Assembly: GCA_001940755.1 (NCBI GenBank)
Contig: MEHH01000169.1
Coordinates: 1 to 6,135, forward strand
From: Candidatus Heimdallarchaeota archaeon AB_125
GTDB taxonomy: Archaea > Asgardarchaeota > Heimdallarchaeia > Heimdallarchaeales > Heimdallarchaeaceae
Length of the DNA stretch: 6,135 bases
Reading direction: 5' to 3'
This document shows, piece by piece, positions 1 through 6,135 of this stretch; position 1 is the stretch's first letter; every line of letters starts with the position of its first letter. The notes beneath the pieces are model-generated. The model was given only the letters and a program-made list of their open reading frames with translations. It searched no databases and was not told the DNA's origin. The translations under genes were made by a program, and so were the position numbers.

Positions 1-368
1 AAGAATTGGATGAAGCAGTGATGGTCGATGGAGGATCCACTTTTTATGCACTATGGAGAGTTTTAGTTCCTCTTTCGGTTCCCGGTATTATAGCAACGGG
101 GGTATATACTTTCCTTCTTGCTTGGAATGAGTTTTTATTCGCTTTAACCCTAACAAAATCAACAGAAATGCGTACCGTTCCTATCGGTATACACCTGCTT
201 ATGGGTCAACACGCGTATAAATGGAATGAGATGATGGCGATGAGCCTTTTGGGTTCGCTTCCAATTTTAATTATGTTTTTAATTGCTGATGGAATGGCTT
301 CGTTACTATACCCACCCTCTTCAATTAGTTTCTTCTTTTCCTCAATTGTTTTTCTTGGAACGGGGTAA
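1..368 (+). CDS. Sugar ABC transporter permease, MalG/UgpE type, C-terminal part; 5' end outside window and 3' end abnormal
   Basis: This is the inner-membrane subunit of a carbohydrate-type ABC importer, which would work with a second permease, a solute-binding protein and an ATPase lying upstream. The open frame runs in from the left edge. It opens with the EAA loop (E-L-D-E-A-x-x-V-D-G-G, nt 3-35), which docks on the ATPase, followed by VPLSVPGI and a hydrophobic helix ending AWNEFLFAL. Both are hallmarks of the MalG-like half. A last helix (LLGSLPILIMFLIA, ending near nt 287) also fits. Family members then normally finish with a short tail resembling GLTAGAVKG. Here that tail is absent. 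From about nt 288-302 the frame reads DGMASLLYPPSSIS and a Phe/Ser-rich run that is simply the antisense of the neighbouring zinc-ribbon gene, up to TAA at 366-368. The family call is strong. The true 3' end is doubtful: truncation, rearrangement or assembly join. Confidence 0.85.
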   Translation, partial: ELDEAVMVDGGSTFYALWRVLVPLSVPGIIATGVYTFLLAWNEFLFALTLTKSTEMRTVPIGIHLLMGQHAYKWNEMMAMSLLGSLPILIMFLIADGMASLLYPPSSISFFFSSIVFLGTG

Positions 369-565
369 GGAGTTTCTTCTTTTTTCTTCCTTAATTGTTT
401 AGCTAGGTCATGTCGTGATTGTTTGGAATTTACTAATTGAGTGTAAGCTTCAGTTTTATCTGTAACAAAAATAGTTTCTTTTAGACCACAAAAATTACAT
501 TGAAATAGAAATGAACTTGCTTGTTTTTTTAATTTCAAATCTTTTTTGCAGTCAGGGCACTCCAT
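206..565 (-). CDS. Small zinc-ribbon protein with charged helical tail; 3' end probably not native
   Basis: No named family is recognised. From ATG 563-565 the product is 119 residues. It begins MECPDC and has two CxxC knuckles (C3/C6 and C23/C26, the second in QCNFCGLK), the classic four-cysteine zinc ribbon. A highly charged segment follows (about residues 48-85, rich in Lys, Glu and Arg) that is probably helical. ATG 565 is chosen over an upstream in-frame GTG at 590-592 because AGAGGT (572-577 on this strand) sits six bases ahead of it. After about residue 84-90 the frame enters DNA that is antisense to the conserved last helix of the ABC permease. The final 30 or so residues are therefore probably spurious and the real C-terminus lost or displaced. 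The cysteine ribbon suggests metal binding, perhaps nucleic-acid or protein contact. The role is unknown. Confidence 0.65.
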   Translation of the reverse strand: MECPDCKKDLKLKKQASSFLFQCNFCGLKETIFVTDKTEAYTQLVNSKQSRHDLAKQLRKKKEETPYPVPRKTIEEKKKLIEEGGYSNEAIPSAIKNIIKIGSEPKRLIAIISFHLYAC

Positions 566-571
566 TGATTT

Positions 572-577
572 ACCTCT
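572..577 (-). promoter_or_regulatory. Ribosome binding site deciding the zinc-ribbon start
   Basis: Read on the minus strand this is AGAGGT, six bases before the ATG at 563-565. It is a good match to the archaeal Shine-Dalgarno core and lies inside any longer GTG-initiated version, which argues for the shorter protein. Confidence 0.55.
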
Positions 578-599
578 TGTAGATGTTATCACGTTTATG

Positions 600-609
600 A
601 TTAATAAAG
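600..609 (-). promoter_or_regulatory. Candidate TATA box for the zinc-ribbon gene
   Basis: The minus strand reads CTTTATTAAT. With the usual archaeal spacing of about 25 nt, transcription would start near 578-582 and leave a leader just long enough to include the ribosome binding site. The evidence is position and A/T composition only. Confidence 0.3.
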
Positions 610-660
610 CTGCAGAGTTCGTCTTGTTATGGATTCTCTTTAAGGATAATAATGGATAGA

Positions 661-670
661 TTTAAAATAA
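661..670 (+). promoter_or_regulatory. Candidate TATA box for the 85-residue gene
   Basis: TTTAAAATAA lies about 35-40 nt ahead of the ATG at 702. A start about 25 nt downstream would give a very short leader that barely includes the AAGGT ribosome binding site at 690-694. It shares the 566-701 intergenic stretch with the divergent zinc-ribbon promoter. Positional evidence only. Confidence 0.3.
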
Positions 671-701
671 GTTATCTTTTTACGGGCTCAAGGTAAGAAA
701 A

Positions 702-959
702 ATGACCTCGCCTAGAGTATGTAAATGGAAGCAAGGAATTAGTGGAAGAAATCCAGAAGGAAAAGTACAACCAGTAAACTTTCCCTGCAGATATCCAACA
801 GAAGAACTTACAACAGATTTATGCACACAGTGTTTATTAGGAGATCTTTTCGCTATGTTCTACGCTCAAACAATGAGTTTCAAGAAGAGTTCAGATATGC
901 AAGAAGAGATTATGGCTTTTCTGAAAAGCTTCACTACTGAAGATTTTGATATGAGATAA
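702..959 (+). CDS. Small four-cysteine protein of unknown function (85 aa)
   Basis: The family is not recognised. The start is well supported: AAGGT at 690-694 lies seven bases before ATG 702-704, and a TATA-like box is further upstream. The protein has four cysteines, C7 (VCKWKQG), C29 (FPCRYP), C41 and C44 (LCTQCLLGDLF). The CxxC at 41-44 with two upstream single cysteines looks like a compact metal site (zinc or an iron-sulphur cluster), followed by an amphipathic or hydrophobic helix (about 45-58) and an acidic helical C-terminus. There is no signal peptide or membrane segment, so it is probably cytosolic. It is divergent from the zinc-ribbon gene and convergent with the large surface protein, so it looks monocistronic. 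Non-repetitive sequence with regular spacing of Cys, Trp and Gly residues argues for a real gene rather than a chance frame. The function cannot be stated. Confidence 0.7.
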   Translation: MTSPRVCKWKQGISGRNPEGKVQPVNFPCRYPTEELTTDLCTQCLLGDLFAMFYAQTMSFKKSSDMQEEIMAFLKSFTTEDFDMR

Positions 960-998
960 ATCCCTATCTCACTTTAAATTATTTGATTAAGAAAATAT
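960..998. other. Short convergent intergenic gap, possible shared termination zone
   Basis: Thirty-nine bases separate the stop of the 85-residue gene (TAA 957-959) from the stop of the minus-strand surface-protein gene (TAG on the minus strand, 999-1001). The minus strand has a T-rich run (ATATTTTCTT) directly after the stop, compatible with an archaeal oligo-T terminator. No hairpin was found. Confidence 0.25.
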
Positions 999-3900
999 CT
1001 ACTTTCTCATCCGTGAAACAATAATAACAATAGCAATAACACCAGATAATACTCCTGTGCTTATAACCGTGTAAATCCAAGGTAGTGATGAGAAAAGAAT
1101 TTCATCATATTTTCCTGAAAATGGTAAGTTTATCTTTATAACAGAGGAGAATGAAAACCATAGAAACTCAGTTTGTTCACTTTCACTTACATTGGCTGGA
1201 GAACTCCTAATCGAAAGATCCATTGAATCTATTGTCTCAAATCCATATTCCTCTTCTGAAGATTGAAAATCAGTTGAATGGATCTCATAAATTGAACTAT
1301 AATTGACTAATATTGGGGGAACGATGAAATCTTCAGCAAGATTTGAGAGATTAATTTCGACAATTATCTTGTCTCCAGGTTGAAGAGTAGTACTGGCATA
1401 ATTTATGTTGTAAAAATCTTCTTTTTCTATTATTGTTGGAGTAAGAGTTTGTTCATCTCCAGTCTCTAAGACTAAAGTACAATTTATATCATCAAAAGTT
1501 GCATAATCCATTCCAAATATTTGCATTATTTCTACATCTGAAGCTGAAAGACCTTTATTTTCGATTTCATATTTAACATACATAGATCTGTTGCTTTCAG
1601 ATAAAGTATAATCTGAGAGTACTTCAATCTCAGGAACAGGAAAACTAGGTCTAAAAGCATTTTCCAAAGAAATAGGTGGGAATAATATTCCAAAGGTTAA
1701 TGTTGAAGTTATTATGTTTGTAGTTTCTCCACTATGTGTCCATGGAACAGCTGTATCTGTCCAGGGGATATAAATTTCCTCAGCTGGTTGATTATAATCT
1801 GATATGAAACTGATTATAGCCACATAAGTATTCAATCCTATGTAGCTGTTTGCTTCAATTGAAAATTCTTGATTTACACTTTCATTTGCAGCAATTGTAT
1901 CTATATCAAATGATTTCACTAATAGAAGATCAGTTGGTAACCACAAATAATTCAGTTTCAAGTTTACAATATCTATATGGATATCATAAGCTCCTATTGT
2001 TCCAAGATTGTTGATATCAAGTGTAAATTGAATGCTCTCCCCTACCCTATATGTAGTTCTGTTGGTGTTCAAAATACTTTCAAGAACTGCTTCATCATCA
2101 CCTAGCTGCAGATTCAAACCATTGGTCAGACCATAATAATCTCTACCTTTAGAATCAAAATACTGGTATCGACACCCAATTGAAATAAATGAATCTGTTA
2201 TCGTTTCATATACACTTAAGAATCTCCCTGCGCTGTTTAAACCAATAAAAATTGAGAGCATTAATGTCTTATAATCACTTTCTGTTGTTCGGAATATTGC
2301 ATGATCTTCTACACCGTTTGCAGGCAATATTGTAAAAGCACCAAATTTGTCGGCTGAAGTTGGAATATCAGTAATAGACCAATAAACTTCCTTAGTTTCG
2401 TTTACTTCAAGTTCAGGTATTGTACATTCAATATATCCTCCAAAGATGTTTGCTTCATTATGGAAATCTGGTGAGCTAAACTGGAAGATTGTTTTATTCT
2501 CATAGAATTCGTTAAACACAATATTGTATGCATCTTCAACCGCAAACTGAAGTTGTTCAGTGATAATTGGTTCAAAGGTTGAATAATACATTGTAATATT
2601 TAGAATATTATTCGCATCTAATATTGGCATTATTCTTCCTATTACAGCGTTGTATAAATCCTCAGAAATTCCGTTTGTAGTTTCAATACTTACATATTCG
2701 TTTATCTCTAAAGTTGAGTTATCTAACCATCTTTCGAGAGATAATGTAGTGACATTTTCATACCATCCTTGAATATCAAGTATGAGTATTTCGAAGACAT
2801 ATGAAAAGTAGTGAATATCTAGAGTTATCGCAGAATTGAAAACTTCGTCCACTAGTAAATCATCTCTTAGAACAGGAATTTCCAATCCTTCATTAATAAA
2901 CAACTGTACTTCTTCTGGAATTGGGAAGAATATCGATGTATTATAAGCTTCATCAGTTCCAGTATTCTTGACATCATAAGTCATATTCAAAATTCCATTG
3001 TTTTCAAGTAAGAAGTCAGAATATGAAGCTGATACAGATACTCGCGGAAAGAAAAAATCTTCAGAAGAAAAAGGTAGATAGACTACTTCGGCATCAAATG
3101 AATCATATATTGATGTAGTTGAATGTTTTAGAACCCATTCAAAAGATCCAGTAAAAGAACCACCTATATTGTCTGGCTTAGGAGATACTCTTGTGACATT
3201 TGCCATAAAAGGTAGCATGAAGGAAAACTTTGATACTAGTGCATTTGCATTCGGGATTAGTGGAGAATTTAGTGCAAGACTTAAGTTAAAAAGTCTCTGA
3301 TTTCCTATTACTTGGATTTTGTTTTCTTGAGCAACAACTGCACTTCTGATTATTTTCGTAATTATTCCAAATCTTTTAACCATCGAAAATCCAAATGCAT
3401 AGATTGTTGGAGAATTTGTAATCATACTTTCAATTATCCCAACAGAATTACCATTTTCTTCTTCATAATCAGCTTTGAATATAGCATCAAAAATTATGAG
3501 TGCTTGGGAATATGTAATTGGTGAAACTAGATATAAAATAGTCTCAATAGGATTAGGATTATGAATATTGAAAATTCCCATACTCACATTGTAAAATTGT
3601 AAAACAACATTATTAAGAAATTGATAAATCTGCCTGACTCGCTCAGAATCCTGTGTTCTCAAAGTAACTTTAATAACTAAACCATCAGGATATTTCCACA
3701 ATGGGTTAGTCCAGATAGTAGAAAAAGCAGACTGATTTAAGACAACGCAATCAATCTGACTTACATACGAAAGTTCAGATCTTGAAAGATCTATGGGAGT
3801 TCTAACTAAACCTCCGTTCAGCTCCAAAGAAGCTATAACAGAATCAGCCTTCCCCACAATTACGTTCATTTTTTCTTGAAATAGAAATAGTTGTTCATCT

Positions 3901-4064
3901 ACCGTTGAAAGAGGAGCATTGATAGACGAAGTGTTAGAGTAAGAACCACCAACAAGGATAGGAGTTGATACTATGGAAGAGAGGAAGAGAATGAGCACCA
4001 TAAGAATTTTATGAAATGGTGGGGCTATTCTATTCTTAATATGTTGGAGGTTTTTGGCGCTCAT
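999..4064 (-). CDS. Large cell-surface protein (1021 aa) with CARDB/COG1361-like beta-sandwich domains and C-terminal membrane anchor
   Basis: This is a predicted envelope protein held in the membrane with nearly all its mass outside the cell. Residues about 18-40 form a hydrophobic signal or anchor segment preceded by Lys/Arg. Residues about 995-1016 form a C-terminal transmembrane helix ending SRMRK, so the tail is cytosolic. In between I see three stretches resembling the CARDB/NEW3/DUF11 type of Ig-like fold, each with an N-x-G-x(2-3)-A signature: about 340-390 (KNTGTDEAYNTSI, strands perhaps resuming near 545-565 after an insertion), about 670-755 (NNLGTIGAYDIHI) and about 808-908 (ENKGLSASDVEI). 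The N-terminal 60-320 is a separate mixed region I do not recognise. I count 19 N-x-S/T sequons, suggesting heavy glycosylation, and only four or five cysteines. Start ATG 4062-4064 has GAGGGG eight bases upstream. Adhesion, S-layer association or sensing are all possible. No catalytic motif was seen. Confidence 0.85.
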   Translation of the reverse strand: MSAKNLQHIKNRIAPPFHKILMVLILFLSSIVSTPILVGGSYSNTSSINAPLSTVDEQLFLFQEKMNVIVGKADSVIASLELNGGLVRTPIDLSRSELSYVSQIDCVVLNQSAFSTIWTNPLWKYPDGLVIKVTLRTQDSERVRQIYQFLNNVVLQFYNVSMGIFNIHNPNPIETILYLVSPITYSQALIIFDAIFKADYEEENGNSVGIIESMITNSPTIYAFGFSMVKRFGIITKIIRSAVVAQENKIQVIGNQRLFNLSLALNSPLIPNANALVSKFSFMLPFMANVTRVSPKPDNIGGSFTGSFEWVLKHSTTSIYDSFDAEVVYLPFSSEDFFFPRVSVSASYSDFLLENNGILNMTYDVKNTGTDEAYNTSIFFPIPEEVQLFINEGLEIPVLRDDLLVDEVFNSAITLDIHYFSYVFEILILDIQGWYENVTTLSLERWLDNSTLEINEYVSIETTNGISEDLYNAVIGRIMPILDANNILNITMYYSTFEPIITEQLQFAVEDAYNIVFNEFYENKTIFQFSSPDFHNEANIFGGYIECTIPELEVNETKEVYWSITDIPTSADKFGAFTILPANGVEDHAIFRTTESDYKTLMLSIFIGLNSAGRFLSVYETITDSFISIGCRYQYFDSKGRDYYGLTNGLNLQLGDDEAVLESILNTNRTTYRVGESIQFTLDINNLGTIGAYDIHIDIVNLKLNYLWLPTDLLLVKSFDIDTIAANESVNQEFSIEANSYIGLNTYVAIISFISDYNQPAEEIYIPWTDTAVPWTHSGETTNIITSTLTFGILFPPISLENAFRPSFPVPEIEVLSDYTLSESNRSMYVKYEIENKGLSASDVEIMQIFGMDYATFDDINCTLVLETGDEQTLTPTIIEKEDFYNINYASTTLQPGDKIIVEINLSNLAEDFIVPPILVNYSSIYEIHSTDFQSSEEEYGFETIDSMDLSIRSSPANVSESEQTEFLWFSFSSVIKINLPFSGKYDEILFSSLPWIYTVISTGVLSGVIAIVIIVSRMRK

Positions 4065-4072
4065 AAGACATT

Positions 4073-4078
4073 CCCCTC
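4073..4078 (-). promoter_or_regulatory. Ribosome binding site of the surface-protein gene
   Basis: The minus strand reads GAGGGG, eight bases before the chosen ATG at 4062-4064. An out-of-frame ATG at 4069-4071 lies only one base after it, too close to be used efficiently, so the site supports the 1021-residue start. Confidence 0.5.
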
Positions 4079-4087
4079 AGTATTTTT

Positions 4088-4099
4088 TATGTACACATA
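4088..4099. promoter_or_regulatory. Inverted repeat TATGT-AC-ACATA upstream of the surface-protein gene
   Basis: This has perfect 5-bp arms (4088-4092 and 4095-4099) around a 2-bp centre, 24-35 bases ahead of the start codon and close to where transcription would begin from the TATA-like box at 4119-4133. Such a short palindrome could be an operator for a dimeric winged-helix protein, for example the adjacent regulator. In AT-rich DNA it may also be chance. Confidence 0.2.
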
Positions 4100-4118
4100 T
4101 CTTGATAAGCATTTATTT

Positions 4119-4133
4119 CTATAAAGTTTAAAG
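4119..4133 (-). promoter_or_regulatory. Candidate TATA region for the surface-protein gene
   Basis: The minus strand contains CTTTAAACTTTATAG in the 97-nt gap after the regulator's stop. A start about 25 nt downstream would give a leader of roughly 30 nt carrying the GAGGGG site. It suggests that the surface gene can be transcribed independently of the regulator. Evidence is composition and spacing only. Confidence 0.3.
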
Positions 4134-4161
4134 TGTTCAGTTCTAATTTTCTCGAACTTTG

Positions 4162-5007
4162 TCATATAGATACCTCCAGTAAGTTCATAATAATGAATGA
4201 TAAGGCGTTAATAATAAAAACCACAAATAGAGCGGTTACTCCTGCTTTTTCAAATCTTATTTCTTTAATTACAACTATTGATTCCAAGAGCAAAGCAACA
4301 AAAATCAACTGTACTATGAAGATCAAGATGATAAACCAAACATCTAGATCAAAAAGAGATGTAGGAAACGTAAAATCAAATACCAATGATTGAATCACTG
4401 TCAATAAAACCAATGGAGTTTGTATAATTATTACCCCCTGAAATAGTGCTAGTTTATCTGTAGTTTTCCGGAATAAAATGGAAAGTAGAAATTCACAGAT
4501 TAAATATGTTATAGCTGTAGATATCATAAAAACAAAGGGTGAGACAAAACTTGGTTCAATAAATGAGGGGAATAAAAATATTGGAACAGCTGATATAAAA
4601 TAAGTTGTAACCAGTAAACCTATGAAGAGCAGAAGAGTAAAACCAAGAGACCTTATAGAATCATTCTTGATAAATCGGAAAATTGGACGTAGAAAAATAA
4701 CATGCAAAAAAGCAAATTTGCCATAAGCTATATGACTTGGGGCTGAAACATCCAGCTCATCCTCGATAAGTGCATAAGAACGTTTTCCCTTTTCTGTTAA
4801 GAAATATCTTTTTGTGGAATCTTGTGCAATTAAACTTCCTAATGTATCTAAGTGATGATAAAGAGTCCCCACTTTCATATGAAAACGATCTTGAATCTCC
4901 GTGAAAGTAACAATTTTCCTTTCTCCAATGAAACTCAACAAATCTCTTCTTATTTGATTGGAGAGAGCTTTCCAGATTTCAGGAGAAGATTGTTTCTTAG
5001 AATTCAT
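4162..5007 (-). CDS. Membrane-anchored ArsR-like winged-helix transcription regulator (281 aa)
   Basis: Residues about 7-83 form a winged helix of the ArsR/HTH_20 type: PEIWKALSNQIRRDLLSFI (first helices, the usual 'ALSNPxRRxIL' pattern), VTFTEIQDRFHMKVGTLYHHLDTL (helix-turn-helix with the recognition helix GTLYHHLDTL) and a wing ending KRYFLTEKGKRSYAL. Residues about 118-146, 153-179, 186-210, 221-248 and 254-278 are five strongly hydrophobic segments, so the DNA-binding head is cytosolic and tethered to the membrane. The five-helix arrangement, with RPIFRFIKND just before it, recalls Yip1-like membrane domains, a tentative comparison. No ligand-binding or receiver domain is present, so it would be a one-component regulator sensing membrane or lipid state or a partner protein. 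ATG 5005-5007 has only a weak, close AGGT (5011-5014) and may be nearly leaderless. The large surface protein follows 97 nt downstream and is a plausible target. Confidence 0.85.
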   Translation of the reverse strand: MNSKKQSSPEIWKALSNQIRRDLLSFIGERKIVTFTEIQDRFHMKVGTLYHHLDTLGSLIAQDSTKRYFLTEKGKRSYALIEDELDVSAPSHIAYGKFAFLHVIFLRPIFRFIKNDSIRSLGFTLLLFIGLLVTTYFISAVPIFLFPSFIEPSFVSPFVFMISTAITYLICEFLLSILFRKTTDKLALFQGVIIIQTPLVLLTVIQSLVFDFTFPTSLFDLDVWFIILIFIVQLIFVALLLESIVVIKEIRFEKAGVTALFVVFIINALSFIIMNLLEVSI

Positions 5008-5036
5008 ATAACCTATAAGTTAACTGGTCAATCTGT

Positions 5037-5046
5037 AATTTAAAAC
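5037..5046 (-). promoter_or_regulatory. Candidate TATA box for the winged-helix regulator
   Basis: The minus strand reads GTTTTAAATT in the 50-nt gap between cofH and the regulator. A start about 25 nt downstream would fall within about 10 nt of the ATG at 5005-5007, consistent with a nearly leaderless message. An 8-bp palindrome AGTTAACT (5018-5025) lies between the two and could be an autoregulatory site. Both calls are weak. Confidence 0.25.
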
Positions 5047-5057
5047 TTGGCTGACTA

Positions 5058-6135
5058 TTAATGACTTTTAATAATGTTGTATAATGTATCTCGTTGAACA
5101 GGCGTTCTATTGGCATCTCGTATAAGTTCCACAAATTCTTCAATGCTTTTTTCTTCTCCAAAAATCCCACCAGCACTTTTAGTAATTTTCTCATTAAATA
5201 TAGTTCCACCTAAATCATTCACACCTGAACCTAGTATAACTTGTGAAAATTTTGGCCCCAACTTCACCCACGAGACTTGAATATTTGGAATCAAATCACC
5301 CAAAAATAGTCTAGCTGTACTGAATAATGCTAAGTCATGCATCCCAGTACTACCTGGTCTAGCCCCTAGATATTTATAGAGAATAGTATTTTCATGGATG
5401 AATGGTAAAGGGACAAATTCTGTGAATCCTCCAGAAATTGATTGCATGTGCTTCAAAATTGTCAAATGTTCTGCTTCATCAGTTATTGATTCTATGTGCC
5501 CATACATCATTGTTGAAGTTGATTTTAACCCAACTGAATGTCCAACCAATACAATATTCACCCACTGCTCAGATGAGATTTTATCAGGGCAAATAATTCT
5601 TCTTACATCGTCAACAAGAATCTCTGCAGCAGTTCCTGGAAAAGAGTCAAGACCATGACTAACTAAATCTCTGAACACATCTTCAACATTTTCTTCAGAA
5701 ATTTGAGATAGATATGCGATTTCAGAAGGAGAAAAACCATGAATGTGAAGATCAGATGATACTGATTTAATAGTTTTCAATAATCCAATATAGAAATCAT
5801 AATCCAATTCAGGATCTAATCCACCCTGAATACATATCTCTGTACAACCTCTAGCAACAGCTTTTTCGCCTTCTATTTTGATATCATCAAGAGACATTCT
5901 AGCTTTGCTCTTATCATCTATTTCTCCCTTCAAGCTGTATGAGCAAAATCTACAGGAACCTAAACAATGTCTAGAGAAATTGATGTTCTGATTAACAACA
6001 AATGAAACATTATCACCAACTTGTTGAAATCGTAAATCATCTGCAAGTGAAGTTTGAATCCATAGTTCTTTACCTCTTTTCTTCAGCATTTGAGATAGAT
6101 TAGTAATTTCCTCTTGATGTGATTCTCTGAATGAA
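5058..6135 (-). CDS. cofH: CofH, FO synthase subunit 2 (radical SAM, coenzyme F420 biosynthesis); N-terminus outside window
   Basis: CofH joins tyrosine to 5-amino-6-(D-ribitylamino)uracil by radical SAM chemistry. CofG then closes the ring to give FO, the deazaflavin core of coenzyme F420. Numbering from the first ATG in the window (6087-6089), the cluster motif CxxxCxxC is C42, C46, C49 (HCLGSCRFCSY), preceded by VVNQNINFSR. Also visible are IQGGL (87-91), HIHGFSPSEI (115-124), GLDSFPGTAAEIL (146-158), TMMYGHIE (193-200), GGFTEFVPL (220-228), SWVKLG (273-278) and GVNDLGGT (289-296), all characteristic of CofH rather than MqnC, MqnE or CofG. The frame stays open for 15 more codons to the right edge, and the residues there (HQEEITNLSQMLKKRG) match the helix that normally precedes this region, so the real start is probably beyond the window. 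TAA is at 5058-5060. The C-terminus is complete (PVQRDTLYNIIKSH). The partner cofG is not in view. Confidence 0.95.
   Translation of the reverse strand, partial: SFRESHQEEITNLSQMLKKRGKELWIQTSLADDLRFQQVGDNVSFVVNQNINFSRHCLGSCRFCSYSLKGEIDDKSKARMSLDDIKIEGEKAVARGCTEICIQGGLDPELDYDFYIGLLKTIKSVSSDLHIHGFSPSEIAYLSQISEENVEDVFRDLVSHGLDSFPGTAAEILVDDVRRIICPDKISSEQWVNIVLVGHSVGLKSTSTMMYGHIESITDEAEHLTILKHMQSISGGFTEFVPLPFIHENTILYKYLGARPGSTGMHDLALFSTARLFLGDLIPNIQVSWVKLGPKFSQVILGSGVNDLGGTIFNEKITKSAGGIFGEEKSIEEFVELIRDANRTPVQRDTLYNIIKSH

Noticed and set aside
566..592. Longer version of the zinc-ribbon protein starting at GTG 590-592
   Set aside because: The good ribosome binding site (572-577) lies inside this extension and points to ATG 563-565. 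The extra nine residues have no sign of conservation.
3312..3524. Plus-strand 70-codon frame antisense to the surface protein
   Set aside because: It has low-complexity Ser/Asn/Ile-rich content and no translation signals, and lies fully inside a long coding frame on the other strand.
4036..4071. Out-of-frame 11-codon minus-strand ORF (ATG 4069-4071) overlapping the surface-protein start, a possible leader peptide
   Set aside because: Its ATG is only one base from the ribosome binding site, and no attenuator-like structure was seen. It is likely chance.
4133..4393. Plus-strand open frame antisense to the regulator
   Set aside because: It lies almost wholly within the membrane domain of the winged-helix gene, its sequence has no recognisable domain, and it has no ribosome binding site. 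It is a shadow frame.
4997..5209. Minus-strand 70-codon frame overlapping the end of cofH and the start of the regulator
   Set aside because: It is out of frame with the clearly conserved C-terminus of CofH (PVQRDTLY) and is explained by chance in AT-rich DNA.
5398..5658. Plus-strand 86-codon frame antisense to cofH
   Set aside because: The minus strand here encodes the conserved CofH core (SFPGTAAEIL to TEFVPL). The cysteines seen on the plus strand are antisense by-products.
5058..6135. Alternative identities for the radical SAM protein: MqnC, MqnE, CofG or ThiH
   Set aside because: The combination HIHGFSPSEI, GLDSFPGTAAEIL, TMMYGHIE, SWVKLG and GVNDLGGT is the CofH pattern. The nearest alternatives share only part of it.

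Overview
The window is AT-rich DNA (about one third G+C by eye), most likely from an archaeon. The reasons are a CofH-type F420 biosynthesis enzyme, a membrane-anchored ArsR-like winged-helix regulator, a very large sequon-rich surface protein with a C-terminal membrane anchor, small Cys-rich proteins, and A/T-rich TATA-like boxes about 25-40 nt ahead of several starts. An Asgard-type or other uncultivated, mesophilic, AT-rich archaeon would fit. This is inference; no rRNA or lineage marker is present.

Layout. Positions 1-368 (+) hold the 3' part of a MalG/UgpE-type sugar ABC permease. Its usual C-terminal tail is missing, and its frame runs into the antisense strand of the next gene. Positions ~206-565 (-) hold a small zinc-ribbon protein whose 3' end likewise runs antisense into the permease. 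The two genes meet tail to tail at a suspicious junction near 285-305. Positions 566-701 are a divergent promoter region. Positions 702-959 (+) encode an 85-residue four-cysteine protein of unknown function.

The rest lies on the minus strand and reads right to left: cofH (6135 to 5058, with its 5' end beyond the window), a winged-helix/multi-TM regulator (5007 to 4162), and a 1021-residue surface protein (4064 to 999). The gaps between these three are 50 and 97 nt. The last two look like a functional neighbourhood: a membrane-tethered DNA-binding protein followed by an abundant-looking envelope protein. Each gap contains a TATA-like element, so co-transcription is possible but not required. 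The surface protein is convergent with the 85-residue gene, with a 39-nt gap between their stops.

No RNA gene, CRISPR array, insertion sequence or origin was seen. The points most worth a second look are the tail-to-tail junction, the regulator/surface-protein pair, the architecture of the large surface protein, and the four-cysteine small protein.
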